From JANMCE01 sp031410595 (GTDB lineage: Bacteria; Actinomycetota; Acidimicrobiia; Acidimicrobiales; Ilumatobacteraceae): 64,000 nucleotides of DNA. The stretch covers positions 62,001 through 126,000 of the forward strand of contig JANNZM010000057.1 in NCBI GenBank assembly GCA_031410595.1, written 5' to 3'. Every line of letters begins with the position of its first letter. The first letter of the stretch is position 1. Shown here one piece after another: positions 43,081-52,174 of this stretch. The notes under the pieces are model-generated. The model was given only the letters and a program-made list of their open reading frames with translations. It searched no databases and had not been told where the DNA came from. Position numbers and translations under genes: made by a program.

Positions 43081-44274
43081 TTACGCGGTGTTCCTCCGTT
43101 GGTTCCTCCGGGGTTCCCCCGAGCCGGCTTCGAGCGGGGGAACGGGGCGGGTGAGCCGCTCGGTAGCCCGGGCGGCGTCGGCTAGCATGCCGGGCAGGAT
43201 GTGCTGGTAGGTCTGCATCGTGAACGCGATGTTGGCGTGGCCAAGTCGTTCGCTGACCACTTTCACTGGGATGCCGTCCTTGATGAGCAGGCTGCCATGG
43301 GTGTGTCGAAGATCGTGAAATCGGATCGGCGGAATGCCGGCATTGTGCACAATCCGTACGAAGGATTCGTAGACGGCGTGAGGGTGGACCGTTTGGCCGC
43401 CGCCGTCGGTGAACACCCACTTCTCATCACTGGCGATACCGACCGCGGCGAACTCCGCTGGCTGGAACGCGCGCCAACCGGCAAGGACCGCCAAGGTCGT
43501 GTCGTCGAGCGAGATGGCTCGGCGGGCGGTCTTCGTTTTGCCCCTGGTTTCGTGGATCTCGTAGCCCACAGCGACGAGACCTCGGTTGAGGTGAAGTCGC
43601 TTCTTGGAGAAGTCGATGTCGGGCCACTTCAGACCGAGCACTTCGCTGCGTCGCATTCCGGTCATCGCCGTGAGCCAGTAGAGCGGGAACAGCCGGTGGC
43701 CAGCAGCGGTGCGCATGAGCAGGCGTAATTCGTTCTGGGTGAGTGAGGTGCCTTCGGTGCGTTGGAGCGAACGCGGTTTCGGCACCCTTGCGATGGTGGC
43801 GACGTTGCGGGTCACCAGCCCGCGCCGCAGGGCGTCGGTGAGCGCGCCGTTGATGACGAGGTGGATTTCGTACACGGTCTTGGGTGCCAGCCCGCGGCCG
43901 GTGGCGGGGTGGAGCAGTGTGTCGTAGAGCGCTTCGATCTGCTGGTAGCGGAGCCGCCGATTGGCGACCTTGCCGAGCGTCGGCAGGACGTGGAGTTGCA
44001 CGTTGCGTTCGTACCCGCGGTAAGTGCTGGTGGCGAGGTGCAACTTCTTCGACGGTAACCATTGGCTGGTGAGGTAGGCACCGAATGTCAACGACCGGAC
44101 CGCGCCAACCTTGTCGGTCTCGGCAGCGGCGAGTTTGGCGGCGAGACGTTCAGCCTCAGCTCGGTCGTCGCCTGCTGGATGCCAGGTTCGGCGCTCCCTG
44201 CCCGTGACCGGGTCGCGGCCCTCGTAGATCACCGCGTAGTAACGGTTTCCTCGCTGTCGAACGTAACCCTTCAT
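43081..44274 (-). CDS. int: Tyrosine-family integrase of E2
   Basis: A 397-residue integrase starting MKGYVRQRGNRYYAVIYEGR. Catalytic residues are Arg in TGMRRSEVLGLKW, HxxR in FHDLRHTHGS, His in VSERLGHANI and Tyr in MQTYQHILPGM. The ATG at 44274 has a strong AAGGAGG six to seven bases upstream, which decides the start. It is closer to int4 (MDGYIARKGNRWYAVIY) than to int1 or int3. The C-terminal tail is basic (RRNQRRNTA). Confidence 0.95.
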   Translation of the reverse strand: MKGYVRQRGNRYYAVIYEGRDPVTGRERRTWHPAGDDRAEAERLAAKLAAAETDKVGAVRSLTFGAYLTSQWLPSKKLHLATSTYRGYERNVQLHVLPTLGKVANRRLRYQQIEALYDTLLHPATGRGLAPKTVYEIHLVINGALTDALRRGLVTRNVATIARVPKPRSLQRTEGTSLTQNELRLLMRTAAGHRLFPLYWLTAMTGMRRSEVLGLKWPDIDFSKKRLHLNRGLVAVGYEIHETRGKTKTARRAISLDDTTLAVLAGWRAFQPAEFAAVGIASDEKWVFTDGGGQTVHPHAVYESFVRIVHNAGIPPIRFHDLRHTHGSLLIKDGIPVKVVSERLGHANIAFTMQTYQHILPGMLADAARATERLTRPVPPLEAGSGEPRRNQRRNTA

Positions 44275-44497
44275 AATGTCCTCCTTCAACCCGCGGTCTC
44301 GACGATCGGGACCCGGAGGAACAATCGGTAGACGACACAAGCCGCCGCGTGCGACATGATCGATCGACGATAAATACCCAGCTCACAGGCCCTGCGCCCA
44401 GATCTCCGATGTCGGGGGAAGACCGATCTGGAATCAGAACATCGGACCAGAGCAGCGCGTTCGTATGACGGTGCGCACAGTCACATCGGTTGCTGGT

Positions 44498-46841
44498 TCA
44501 TTTGTGGTCGGCACTGATGGCTTGGAGGAATCGTTCAATGGTGCCGAGTTCGGCCTCTGCAGCGGTCCGGCGGTCCGCATCGCGACGGAATACGTCGGCG
44601 GTCTTGGTGAGGACGAGTTTGTGCGGGCTGCCTTCTCGCCGGGTCTGGTGGGTGACGGGGAGTTCGGCTTCGTCGATGCGTCGGTGGATGTGCTCGCGTC
44701 TCGGTTTAGCCATCGGCCACACGTGCTGCGTGCGGACAGAGTCGGTGAGGAAGGTGGCCAGCTCGCCGCAGTCCTGGCAGCACCCGGCCTGGTTGAATCC
44801 AGTGATCGTCCAGTCACCATCCTGGCGTTCCGGACGGGCCAGTTCGACGCGCAACGTATCCGCGGCGTGTCGAGCGATCGGCTCGAGATCGATACGGGAC
44901 AGTTCGATCGGAGTGAGTCTCGTCGCCGCTGATGTGGTGGCGAGCAGCAGCGGCGTCAGATCGGCGGTTGACGTACAGACCGTTTCGTAGATCTCGTGTC
45001 GAACGCCAGCCGCTGCGGTCATTGATGCCGCGTGGAGTACGGCGAGTACTGGTGGGCCGAGCGAGACGAGCGCCGCTCGCCGTGCCGACGGTTTCGTGAT
45101 GTCGTGCGACGCCTGGATCGTGCGCCGGAGCCAGCCCCACGTCGCTGTCGTCAACGTGAGCACTACGGCGGTGCACCTCAGTGGGTGCGTCACCTCCGAG
45201 CAGACGAGCGCACAACGCGTCGATGTTTGTAGCCCAGGCGATGCGTGTCGGCAGGTCCTGTCGATGGCCGAAGCCGCGTTCGCGCATCCAGGTGGCGAGG
45301 CGTTCGTCGAACCACGACTGTCCATAGCGTTCGACGACGGTCAGCAGACTCGGCGCGTCGTCCGGCATGAACGCTTCCAGCGCGAATGGGGCAAGCAGGT
45401 TCGCGGCAAGTTCGCCATCGCCCACATCGGCAGCGAGCACCAGCGTCCTTGGGAGGAGCGTTCGCTGATCGTCGCCGCGGACCCCCACGGACCAGAATCG
45501 GAGGAGCACTCGGACCATGTCAGCGCGGCGTTCCTGCTCGCCCGAATCGTCGCTGGATATCGTGAGGAGTTCGTCCACCGCTCCGGCGGGGTCGCCTCTG
45601 GCCTTGAGAGCGAAGGCCCGGGAACGGGGCCAGACCACTACGCCGGCGCGCCGGTACCAGCGGTCCATCGTGTTGCCGTAGTTCCCCATGTTGCCGGTGT
45701 ATTCGGTGTCGTACGGTTTCAACTCGACGCTCGGTGTGGCCACCGCGAGTTCTGTCTCGTCGACGTGGTGGCTGCCGACCGGTCGGCCCTCTGCTGGTCG
45801 GATCTCGATGTCGGAGTCGATCAAACTGCCGAGCGCCTCGACGTCATCCGGATCCGGCCCGTCGTCATTCCAACTGGACCAGCCACCGCGCCCACGCCGA
45901 TACTCAACGTAGTCGACATCCCAGGTCTCGCGGATCTCGGCGAGCGCCAACGCGACCTCACACCCCGCCGTGTCGGCTGCGTCACGCAACACCGCAGCAC
46001 GGGTCGCGTCCTGGCCTTTGAGTTGATTCCAGCGGAGGCTGTGTTCGCTGTATTGGTGATCGAGCAGGAAAACCAGGCGATCGGGTGGCACGCCCGCTTT
46101 CTGGTCATTTTGCCAGCGCGGGCTGACCGGGGTCGCGAAGTGCTGCCGCATCAGGTCGGTGGCCGCAGCCGATCGAGTCGGGGTAAGGGTTGTCGCTGTC
46201 GCGTCGCCCGAGATCCGCAGGTTGTAGGTGAGCGCAATCCGATAGCCGGTCTCGACGGGGAGTACCTCGTGGCGGGTGTCTGCGTAGAACGCTACGAACG
46301 TCAGCGTCGTGGTCGAGCCCTTGTAGACCGCTGTCTGGCCGCGATGTGACACGACAAGGTCGCCACCGGTGCTCCGCGACGGGAGCAGCACGACGAGCGA
46401 CCCGATCATCCTGTCGTTCTTCTCCGAATCCTGATGCGGGGCGAAGAACTGACCCGGCTCGTACACGAGTACGGAATGCAGATCAGCATCCAACGAGGTC
46501 GCCGCGCCGAGTCCGAGGTCGTTGCGGATCAGTTCCAGCATCGGCCGCATCGTGTTCGCCCAACGCCGAGCATCGATACTGACCCGAGAACGCGGCACCT
46601 CCCACGTGTCTCGTACTCGGCGGTCGAGCAATGTCTCGGTGCCCTTGCCGTAGAGAGCAGGTCTGGCGACGAGTCGCAATTGTTTGGCCTGCGCTGCGGT
46701 CACCGGCAGCCGAAGAGCGCCAACGTCACGGACCTCAATAGCCAGGTCACCTGGGGGTGCTGTACGACGCGTACTGAACGACCCGCCACCCCTTACATCG
46801 CGTAGCAAGTCCGCCAGCTCTTGGCGTGGGATACCTGTCAC
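44498..46841 (-). pseudogene. 2OG-Fe(II) oxygenase-domain gene, frameshifted
   Basis: The upstream frame encodes a 2-oxoglutarate/iron dioxygenase domain: HxD in FFAPHQDSEKNDRM, the distal His in DTRHEVLPVETGYRIAL and its Arg. It continues as a long helical region to about ATNIDALCARLLGG. The downstream frame (end 44498) carries the rest: LTTATWGWLRRTIQ, SLGPPVLAVLHAASM, QDCGELATFLTD, REHIHRRIDEAELPVTHQTR and KLVLTKTADVF. The two frames meet near 45150-45215, so a one-base change splits the gene. The GTG at 46841 is the likely start; an ATG at 46937 is possible. Substrate unknown. Confidence 0.72.
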
Positions 46842-47010
46842 GACGACGACCGTAGCCGTCCGGCAACATTCCTCCCGGCAGCGATTTCTCGTCGTTGATG
46901 CCGAACCATGAGGACGAAGCCCGACACCGGCATTCATAGTCGAAATCGGCGGTATTGTGCCCTGGCGATCGGCAACGATGACAAGTCGAGTCTGCCGGGA
47001 GGTGTATCAC

Positions 47011-47250
47011 ATGGAGATCCAATTCGACCGCGCCGTCGTTGTGGTGCCCTTGGGAGTGCTGTCCATGCATCGCGACGATCGGTATGTCTCGACCGACACC
47101 ATCGCCAACGTCTTGCGCACCTACCGCAAGCATCTCGATCTGTCCCCCGAAGAGAGCGCGATCGTTGAGCGACTCAGCAAGGACCTGTTCGACGCGATGG
47201 CGTGCCACGCCAGAACCCTGCTCGAACACGTTTCCTGGGTGGTGGGCTAA
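47011..47250 (+). CDS. Small hypothetical protein before the AbiE pair
   Basis: A 79-residue protein starting MEIQFDRAVVVVPLGVLSMH, with TIANVLRTYRKHLDLSPEES and a C-terminal helix ending LLEHVSWVVG. A GGGAGGTG lies 6-12 bases before the ATG, which supports translation. It is just upstream of the AbiE operator region in the same direction. No family recognised. Confidence 0.55.
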   Translation: MEIQFDRAVVVVPLGVLSMHRDDRYVSTDTIANVLRTYRKHLDLSPEESAIVERLSKDLFDAMACHARTLLEHVSWVVG

Positions 47251-47271
47251 GGCGTTTCCGTTGTGTCATAT

Positions 47272-47332
47272 ATACATCACCATTCACATAAAGATCACTG
47301 CCGCAGTGATGTATTCACAAATCGTGATGTAT
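47272..47332 (+). promoter_or_regulatory. Candidate AbiEi operator
   Basis: GTGATGTAT occurs at 47306-47314 and 47324-47332 and inverted (ATACATCAC) at 47272-47280. A further 7-bp inverted repeat, ATCACTG-CCG-CAGTGAT, spans 47294-47310. Known AbiEi antitoxins repress their own operon by binding inverted repeats before it, and this cluster sits exactly there. Confidence 0.55.
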
Positions 47333-47350
47333 CGAGGTAATGTTCTTACC

Positions 47351-48334
47351 GTGGACCCCCACTCCCGTGCCGTAAGCGCCCTCACGGGTGTGTTGCCTGC
47401 GACAGTGACTGTCGCTCGTCGCACCGACGGCGCCATCGACCTGAATGGTACGAGGTGCGTGTTGGAATGGATGGGGGACGGGCGCTTGAGCGAGGCACGT
47501 GGGCTTTTGACTCGGCCGTCGCTGCCCGATGTCGTCGCTGCCCGGCGGATGTCCCCTGGTGCTCGGGCGGAGTTGTCTGACGCTGGCGTCGGGTGGGTGG
47601 ATGAGTCCGGCACGGCGGAAATCGTCTTTGGAACGATCGTCGTCTCCCGGTCAAGAGCATCCGATCCGGCTAGGCCCATCCCGACCCGCTGGACACCTTC
47701 AGCACTCGCTACCGCCGAAGCACTGCTGTGCGGTATCCAACCCACAACATCTGCGGTTGTGGACGCGACCGGGTTGTCGTTCGGTGCGTGTGTCAAGGCG
47801 CTGCGACTTCTGACGGACCTCGGACTGTTGGCTGCCGAGGCCGCCCGGGGGCGCCGATCCGGCCGACGGCTCGAAGATCCGGATCGGCTTCTGAGCGAGT
47901 ACAGCGACGCCGCTCGTCGGCTCGCTCCGCCGCTGCGCGTTCAGGTGGCCGTGACGTGGCGCGACGTGATTGACGGGACAGCCGAATTCGCCGCCCGACT
48001 CGCGCAGGAAGGTATCGCGTACGCCGTGACGGGAGTCGTGGCCTCAGCACTGCTCGCGCCAGTCCTGACAAACGTGTCGACATCCGAGGTGTACGTCGCA
48101 GGAACGACGATCGTCGATCTCGAATCGATCGCACGAACAGCCGGCCTGCGACCCATCGATGGCGGCCGGCTGACGTTGAGGCCATTCCCGAGCGTGACCA
48201 CCGATCGACTCGCCGCCACTACCGAGGACATGCGGGTCGCTCCGTGGCCCCGCGTCTATAGCGACCTTCTCGGCGCTGGCGTCCGCGGTGAAGACGCTGC
48301 CGAACACTTGAAGGAGATCATCCGTGGCCGATGA
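47351..48334 (+). CDS. AbiEi-type antitoxin / winged-helix regulator (E2)
   Basis: A 327-residue protein from the GTG at 47351, which has GAGG 13 bases upstream; ATGs at 47309 and 47327 lie inside the operator repeats and are less attractive. Features are GVGWVDESGTAEIVFGTIVV, a winged-helix-like segment (TSAVVDATGLSFGACVKALRL then LLTDLGLLAAEAARG) and a C-terminal domain ending RVAPWPRVYSDLLGAGVRGE. Domain layout and position before an NTase gene match type IV AbiE modules. The downstream toxin start overlaps by 11 bases. Intact, unlike its partner. Confidence 0.72.
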   Translation: MDPHSRAVSALTGVLPATVTVARRTDGAIDLNGTRCVLEWMGDGRLSEARGLLTRPSLPDVVAARRMSPGARAELSDAGVGWVDESGTAEIVFGTIVVSRSRASDPARPIPTRWTPSALATAEALLCGIQPTTSAVVDATGLSFGACVKALRLLTDLGLLAAEAARGRRSGRRLEDPDRLLSEYSDAARRLAPPLRVQVAVTWRDVIDGTAEFAARLAQEGIAYAVTGVVASALLAPVLTNVSTSEVYVAGTTIVDLESIARTAGLRPIDGGRLTLRPFPSVTTDRLAATTEDMRVAPWPRVYSDLLGAGVRGEDAAEHLKEIIRGR

Positions 48335-49162
48335 ACCCGACCGCTCACGTGCTGCACGCCAAGCTGCCGAACGAGCATTGATCCGCGTCGTGCATCACTA
48401 CGGCACACGCCCCGAGTTCGTCGTACTCGGTGGACTCGTCCCAGAACTGCTCTGCTCCGCCTCGGCGTACGCCCACGCCGGAACCACCGATGTCGACGTG
48501 CAGGTCAACCTCGAAATTGCCGCCGGGTCGGTCAACGCAGCCCGGCTCGAGGTCGCCTTGCGGAACGCAGAGTTCGAACCGGACCACGAACGAATCTGGA
48601 GGTGGCGCGCAGACGGAACCGAAGCCGTCGCCGAGATCAAGTTCGAACTTCTCGCCGACCTGGACGAGGAACGCGCCGGCGTCACTGTCGTGTTCGACGG
48701 ATGCGACGCGCTCGGTGCAGCGAACCTTCGAGGCACCGGGTTCGCCGTTCGTGACGTCGAGGTCCACCGCCTTCGGGCACGAGTCGGTGGCGTGATCCAG
48801 GAGGCCGATATCAACGTCACGGGGTTGGCCGGCTTCCTGCTCGCCAAGGCAGCAGCGTCGCACTCGCGCGACGCAAGCCGAAAGACTGGTATGACATCGC
48901 CTACGTGCTGTTACACAACAACGCCGGCGGCCCGCGACAGGCGGCCGAACGTGTCAGGAGCCGCTTCGACGCCGACCTCGCCGGGATCCGAACGTCGCTC
49001 GACGACCTCCGTGACAACTTCGCCGATCCGTTGGCGCAGGGCGCTCAGGCGTACGCCGACAGCTTCCATTTCGATCATCCCGAGCAAGGTCACCACGCAC
49101 TCGCGGTCGAGGCCGTCGCTGCTGTCAATGACTTCCACGACGCGGTCATAGCCGAGGACTGA
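48324..49162 (+). pseudogene. AbiEii-type nucleotidyltransferase toxin gene, frameshifted
   Basis: The first frame (GTG 48324) encodes EFVVLGGLVPELLCSASAYA then HAGTTDVDVQVNLEI, the GG and DxD of the AbiEii NTase fold, up to GLAGFLLAKAAASHSR. From about 48865 the homologous continuation is in another frame: KDWYDIAYVLLHNN, then RSRFDADLAGIRTSLDDLRD, ending at 49162. The likely lesion is a CG duplication in the CGCGCG run near 48866-48871 (two-base insertion), or a one-base loss. The antitoxin gene is intact, as expected when a toxin decays first. Confidence 0.72.
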
Positions 49163-49198
49163 GTGAATCCGCAGAACCCGCAGACGTATTCGGGGCCG

Positions 49199-49220
49199 TG
49201 TCATCAATTTGTCATCGCGA
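49199..49220 (+). promoter_or_regulatory. Paired TGTCATC repeats near the right end of E2
   Basis: Two TGTCATC units start 11 bp apart, 134 bp before att copy 3. The same 22 bases occur unchanged at 58349-58370 in the left end of E5, pointing to a shared recombination protein site. Confidence 0.55.
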
Positions 49221-49332
49221 CTCCCGCAAACGGGAGCAGATGAGCGCTTACGGGCGCAGACTACAAGACGCCGAAAATTACGCTGACCTGGACAAATACC
49301 AACCAGAGCGCACGAGAACCAACGAGCCGCTT

Positions 49333-49378
49333 CTCATAACCCGAAGGTCACAGGTTCAAATCCTGTCCCCGCCACCAA
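49333..49378 (+). repeat. att copy 3 (right end of E2, left end of E3)
   Basis: 46 bases from CTCATAACCC to CCACCAA, identical to the tRNA copy over this length. The match ends one base after the CCA-A, shorter than copies 1 and 2. Confidence 0.93.
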
Positions 49379-49382
49379 GACG

Positions 49383-49419
49383 AATGCCCTGATCACGATG
49401 CAAATCGGGTCAGGGCATT
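49383..49419. terminator. Hairpin at the left end of E3
   Basis: A 10-bp stem AATGCCCTGA / TCAGGGCATT around a 17-base loop, in the same place as the stronger hairpins of E1, E2 and E4, followed by TTGACGTTTTGG. Probably the int3 terminator. Confidence 0.6.
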
Positions 49420-49543
49420 TGACGTTTTGGATGTCGCCAGCTTCTACCGGCTTTCTTCCGAAGCGGTAGACGGCGACGACGTTGACGTGGCCCGATTGGT
49501 GCCCTGAACAGGCCTTTTAGCCGTTCGACGCGCTATTTGTTGT

Positions 49544-50675
49544 CTACCGGGCGATGAGATCGGCGAATTGTCGGGCTGCGGTGGCGCCCATGCCGGGGAG
49601 CAGGTGTTGGTAGGTGTGGATCGTGAACGACGGGTGGGCGTGGCCGAGCCGTTCGGAAACAACCTTGATTTGGCACACCGTTGGCGACGAGGAGGCTGGC
49701 GTGTGTGTGCCTGAGGTCGTGAAATCTGATCGGCGGGAGTCCAGAGCGGCGCATGATCCGAGCGAAGAGTTGGCTGACGGTTTCAGGGTGGAGTGCTCCT
49801 CCGGCCGGGTTGGTGAAGATTGGGGCGCGTGTTCCGGTCGGGTTGCCCTCGCGTTGTTGGTTGCGCTTCCACTCGTTGAGAAGTTGCTCGGTCCCGGGGT
49901 CGAGGTCGATGGATCGTCGGCTGGTGCGCGTCTTGGTTGCGAACTCGGTGGCGCGTCCGTGGAGGGCTTGGCGGCTGCGGTTGATAGAGAGTCGATGGTT
50001 GGTCGAGTTCCAGTCTCCCCAGTGCAGCCCGGCGAGTTCGCCCCGGCGCATCCCGGTGGTCGCTGCGAGGTGCAGCGCCGGGTACAGCCGGTGCGGCGAA
50101 GCGCAGCCGAGGAAGGTGCGCAGCTCGTCGGCCGTCCAGGTCTCTGGCCCGCAGTGGGATTGTCGCTGTCGTGAGGGGCGTTTCGCCTCGGTTGCAACAT
50201 TGTGGTGTACGAGGCCATTGCGGTGGTCGTCGCGAAGTGCGCTGGCGACGATCAGGTGTACTTCGTGGACCGTCTTTGATGCGAGTGCCAATCCGTCACG
50301 CCCTCCACCTGCTGAGAGGTTGGCGTAGAGCCCGTCGAGGTGTTCGGTACGGATGGAGCGCAGCCGATAGTTGCCAACGGTCGGGGTGATGTAGTGATCG
50401 ATGATCCATCGGTAGCGGGCGGCGGTAGTTGGTCGTACGCGATGTTGCCGTTCGTTCAGCCAGTTGTCCGTCAAGAACTCGACGAGTGTCATCCCATCGA
50501 CCGCGGCGAGCGTAGATCCTGATGTAGCGTTGGTGAGGCTGTTAGCGATTGCTTCGGCGTCGGCGCGTGATCGGCCGGCGGCGTGCCATCGGCGTCGTTC
50601 CCTGCCAGTCGCTGGGTCGATGCCGTCGTAGGCGACGACGTAGAAGCGGTTGTTGCGTGTGGTGATATAAGCCAT
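49544..50675 (-). pseudogene. int: Tyrosine-family integrase of E3, frameshifted
   Basis: Starts MAYITTRNNRFYVVAYDG (ATG 50675), close to int1. The frame is intact through Arg (TGMRRGELAGLHW) and HxxR (FHDLRHTHAS) up to VANGVP. The rest, KVVSERLGHAHPSFTIHTYQ with the catalytic His and Tyr, is in the next frame and ends at 49544. The lesion is one extra base in the T run at 49669-49671 (CCAAATCAAG where CCAATCAAG is expected). The unshifted frame reads on to 49533 without the Tyr, so the product should be inactive unless the shift is a sequencing error or is bypassed. Confidence 0.85.
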
Positions 50676-50699
50676 GTCCCATCGTCGGGGCGACGCGAC

Positions 50700-50716
50700 T
50701 TCGGAACCAACCCGAA
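50700..50716. promoter_or_regulatory. Conserved inverted repeat upstream of int3
   Basis: TTCGG-N7-CCGAA, 25 bp before the int3 ATG. It is nearly the same as 38710-38726 before int1 at the same distance. Shared only by the two MAYI-type integrases; not seen before int2 or int4. Confidence 0.4.
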
Positions 50717-50801
50717 GAGCACGTTGGCTCCGAACAAGCGGGTACGACCTAAGGCGGTGACAGTCCTCGACGAGAAGGCTGACGAACTCTGCACTCTGCA
50801 A

Positions 50802-50881
50802 CTACTCTGCGCGCTGCCCGTGCAGAGTAGGAGCGGCTTTCTCTACTCGGCACTACTCGGCACGGGTTTCGTGCCGAGTAG
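50802..50881. repeat. Two tandem hairpins in the E3 intergenic region
   Basis: In the 327-bp gap 50676-51002 there is CTACTCTGC/GCAGAGTAG (50802-50810 with 50822-50830, loop 11) and a perfect 12-bp stem CTACTCGGCACG/CGTGCCGAGTAG (50853-50864 with 50870-50881, loop 5). Extra direct copies of ACTCTGC and ACTCGGCA flank them. The gap also holds the int3 upstream region. No gene is seen in it. Possibly operators, a structured RNA or folded attachment DNA. Confidence 0.5.
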
Positions 50882-51002
50882 GTATGGCTGGCTCGGACGA
50901 GAGAACCCTTGCGAACTCGGCACGTTCATCAGGGCCAGTCGAGCTGAGCACAATGCGTGCGGGTCGTCCGCGTCACATGCGATGGCGGTCTACGGTGTAG
51001 TA

Positions 51003-51326
51003 ATGCTGCCGTGGTCGGATGCCGAACTCGATGAGTTGATCGAGGACGTACTCGTCGATGCGTATGGTGTCAGTGAGCAACTCGGATCGTTCGACTGCGT
51101 GTTCGCCGAGGCTGGCCTTCCGGTCGCGGCGGAAGCTCTCGGCACGACATGCACCCTGCACGCAGTCGAGTTCGATGGCGATGAGCGGCGTGGGCTTGTC
51201 GCTGTGACCGAGTTAGAGGGGCACCGGCACCGGCTGAGCCTTGTGGATATCACGATCACGGACAACTCGCACGAGGCGGCCCCGTTGCTGGCGGCGTTCC
51301 GGAAGTGGTGGGTGCCGCCGAGGTGA
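51003..51326 (+). CDS. Hypothetical 107-residue protein (E3)
   Basis: Starts MLPWSDAELDELIEDVLVDA. It is acidic, with DCVFAEAGLPVAAEALGTTC, then EFDGDERRGLVAVTELEGHR and a C-terminal WWVPPR. It looks like a small alpha/beta protein. I have no family for it, though similar short acidic proteins occur in actinobacterial islands. The following 296 bp (51327-51622) shows no convincing gene. Confidence 0.55.
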   Translation: MLPWSDAELDELIEDVLVDAYGVSEQLGSFDCVFAEAGLPVAAEALGTTCTLHAVEFDGDERRGLVAVTELEGHRHRLSLVDITITDNSHEAAPLLAAFRKWWVPPR

Positions 51327-51622
51327 AGCGGAACCTGGTCCGCCTAAGGTCTGACCCAACCGTGTCCACCACACAGCACCGTTTGTTGGCCCTTCCTGAG
51401 ACAGACCTCACGCGAATCCGGCGCCGGTCTGTTCGCTCAACGGACGGTTGCCAGAGCGCGACGTCGGCCAGATTCATTACGAGTTCGATGTCGACGATCG
51501 AGCGGACAATTTTGGGGTTGGCCCGCACGATTGCCGACCGACGCTTCTATGGAGCGGGTGCAGCGCTAGGCCGCTCGGACTTTCGGTTGAATTGTGCGGC
51601 CCACGTTCTTCAATCAGATAAC

Positions 51623-52174
51623 ATGCGGCGCATGGAGTTGAATGAGTTGCTTGCCGATGTTCGAAGACGGGCCGGGTTGTCGCTGCGCGCGCTGGCGGCT
51701 GCTGCGGGTACTTCGGCACCGACCTTGCATGCCTACGAGCACGGGACGAAGGAGCCGTCGTTGTCGGTTGCCCGGCGGATCGTCCGTGCGGCCGGGTTCG
51801 ATCTCGACGTACGTCTCGCCGCGACCGGTAGGGGGCGCGGGCCGACGTCGGATGAGGCGTTCAAGCTTGAGCTTGATCGGTTGATCGCCGAGCACCTGAT
51901 CGACAACCCACGAGCGGTCTTGGCGGTTGCTCGTCGCAACCTGGATCGAGCGCGAGTGGAGCGCCCCGTTCACGAGCAAGGTTGGATCTCGGAGTGGGAG
52001 ACGATCCTCGGGCAGCCCCTGATCGCCATTGTTGGCTTGCTGCTCGCCGAAGACGCCGAGTCGCTGCACCTCAAGCAGACCAGCCCGTTCGCTGGTGTGC
52101 TCAGCCAAGCTGAACGGGTGCAGGCGATGGAACGAGTGCGGGCGCGCCGATCGAGAGTTGCTCGTGCGTCGTAG
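51623..52174 (+). CDS. XRE-type HTH antitoxin-like protein (E3)
   Basis: A 183-residue protein. The N-terminal HTH is LLADVRRRAGLSLRALAAAA then GTSAPTLHAYEHGTKEPSLS and IVRAAGFDLDVRL. The C-terminal part (EQGWISEWETILGQPLIAIV) is the helical domain seen in antitoxins paired with DUF6036-type NTases. The ATG is at 51623, with a second at 51632. The downstream NTase start overlaps it by 11 bases. It is probably the antitoxin and repressor. Confidence 0.78.
   Translation: MRRMELNELLADVRRRAGLSLRALAAAAGTSAPTLHAYEHGTKEPSLSVARRIVRAAGFDLDVRLAATGRGRGPTSDEAFKLELDRLIAEHLIDNPRAVLAVARRNLDRARVERPVHEQGWISEWETILGQPLIAIVGLLLAEDAESLHLKQTSPFAGVLSQAERVQAMERVRARRSRVARAS

Larger units (their letters stand above)
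43021..49378. mobile_element. Integrated element E2 (about 6.4 kb)
   Basis: Bounded by att copies at 42970-43020 and 49333-49378. Contents are an integrase, a frameshifted 2OG-Fe(II) oxygenase gene, a small hypothetical gene, and an AbiE-type antitoxin-toxin pair whose toxin gene is frameshifted. No structural or transfer genes. Confidence 0.82.

Noticed and set aside
48320..49162. Programmed frameshifting as the explanation for the split AbiEii-like gene
   Set aside because: No slippery heptamer with a downstream structure is evident, and other genes of the array show similar lesions, so decay or sequence error is simpler.
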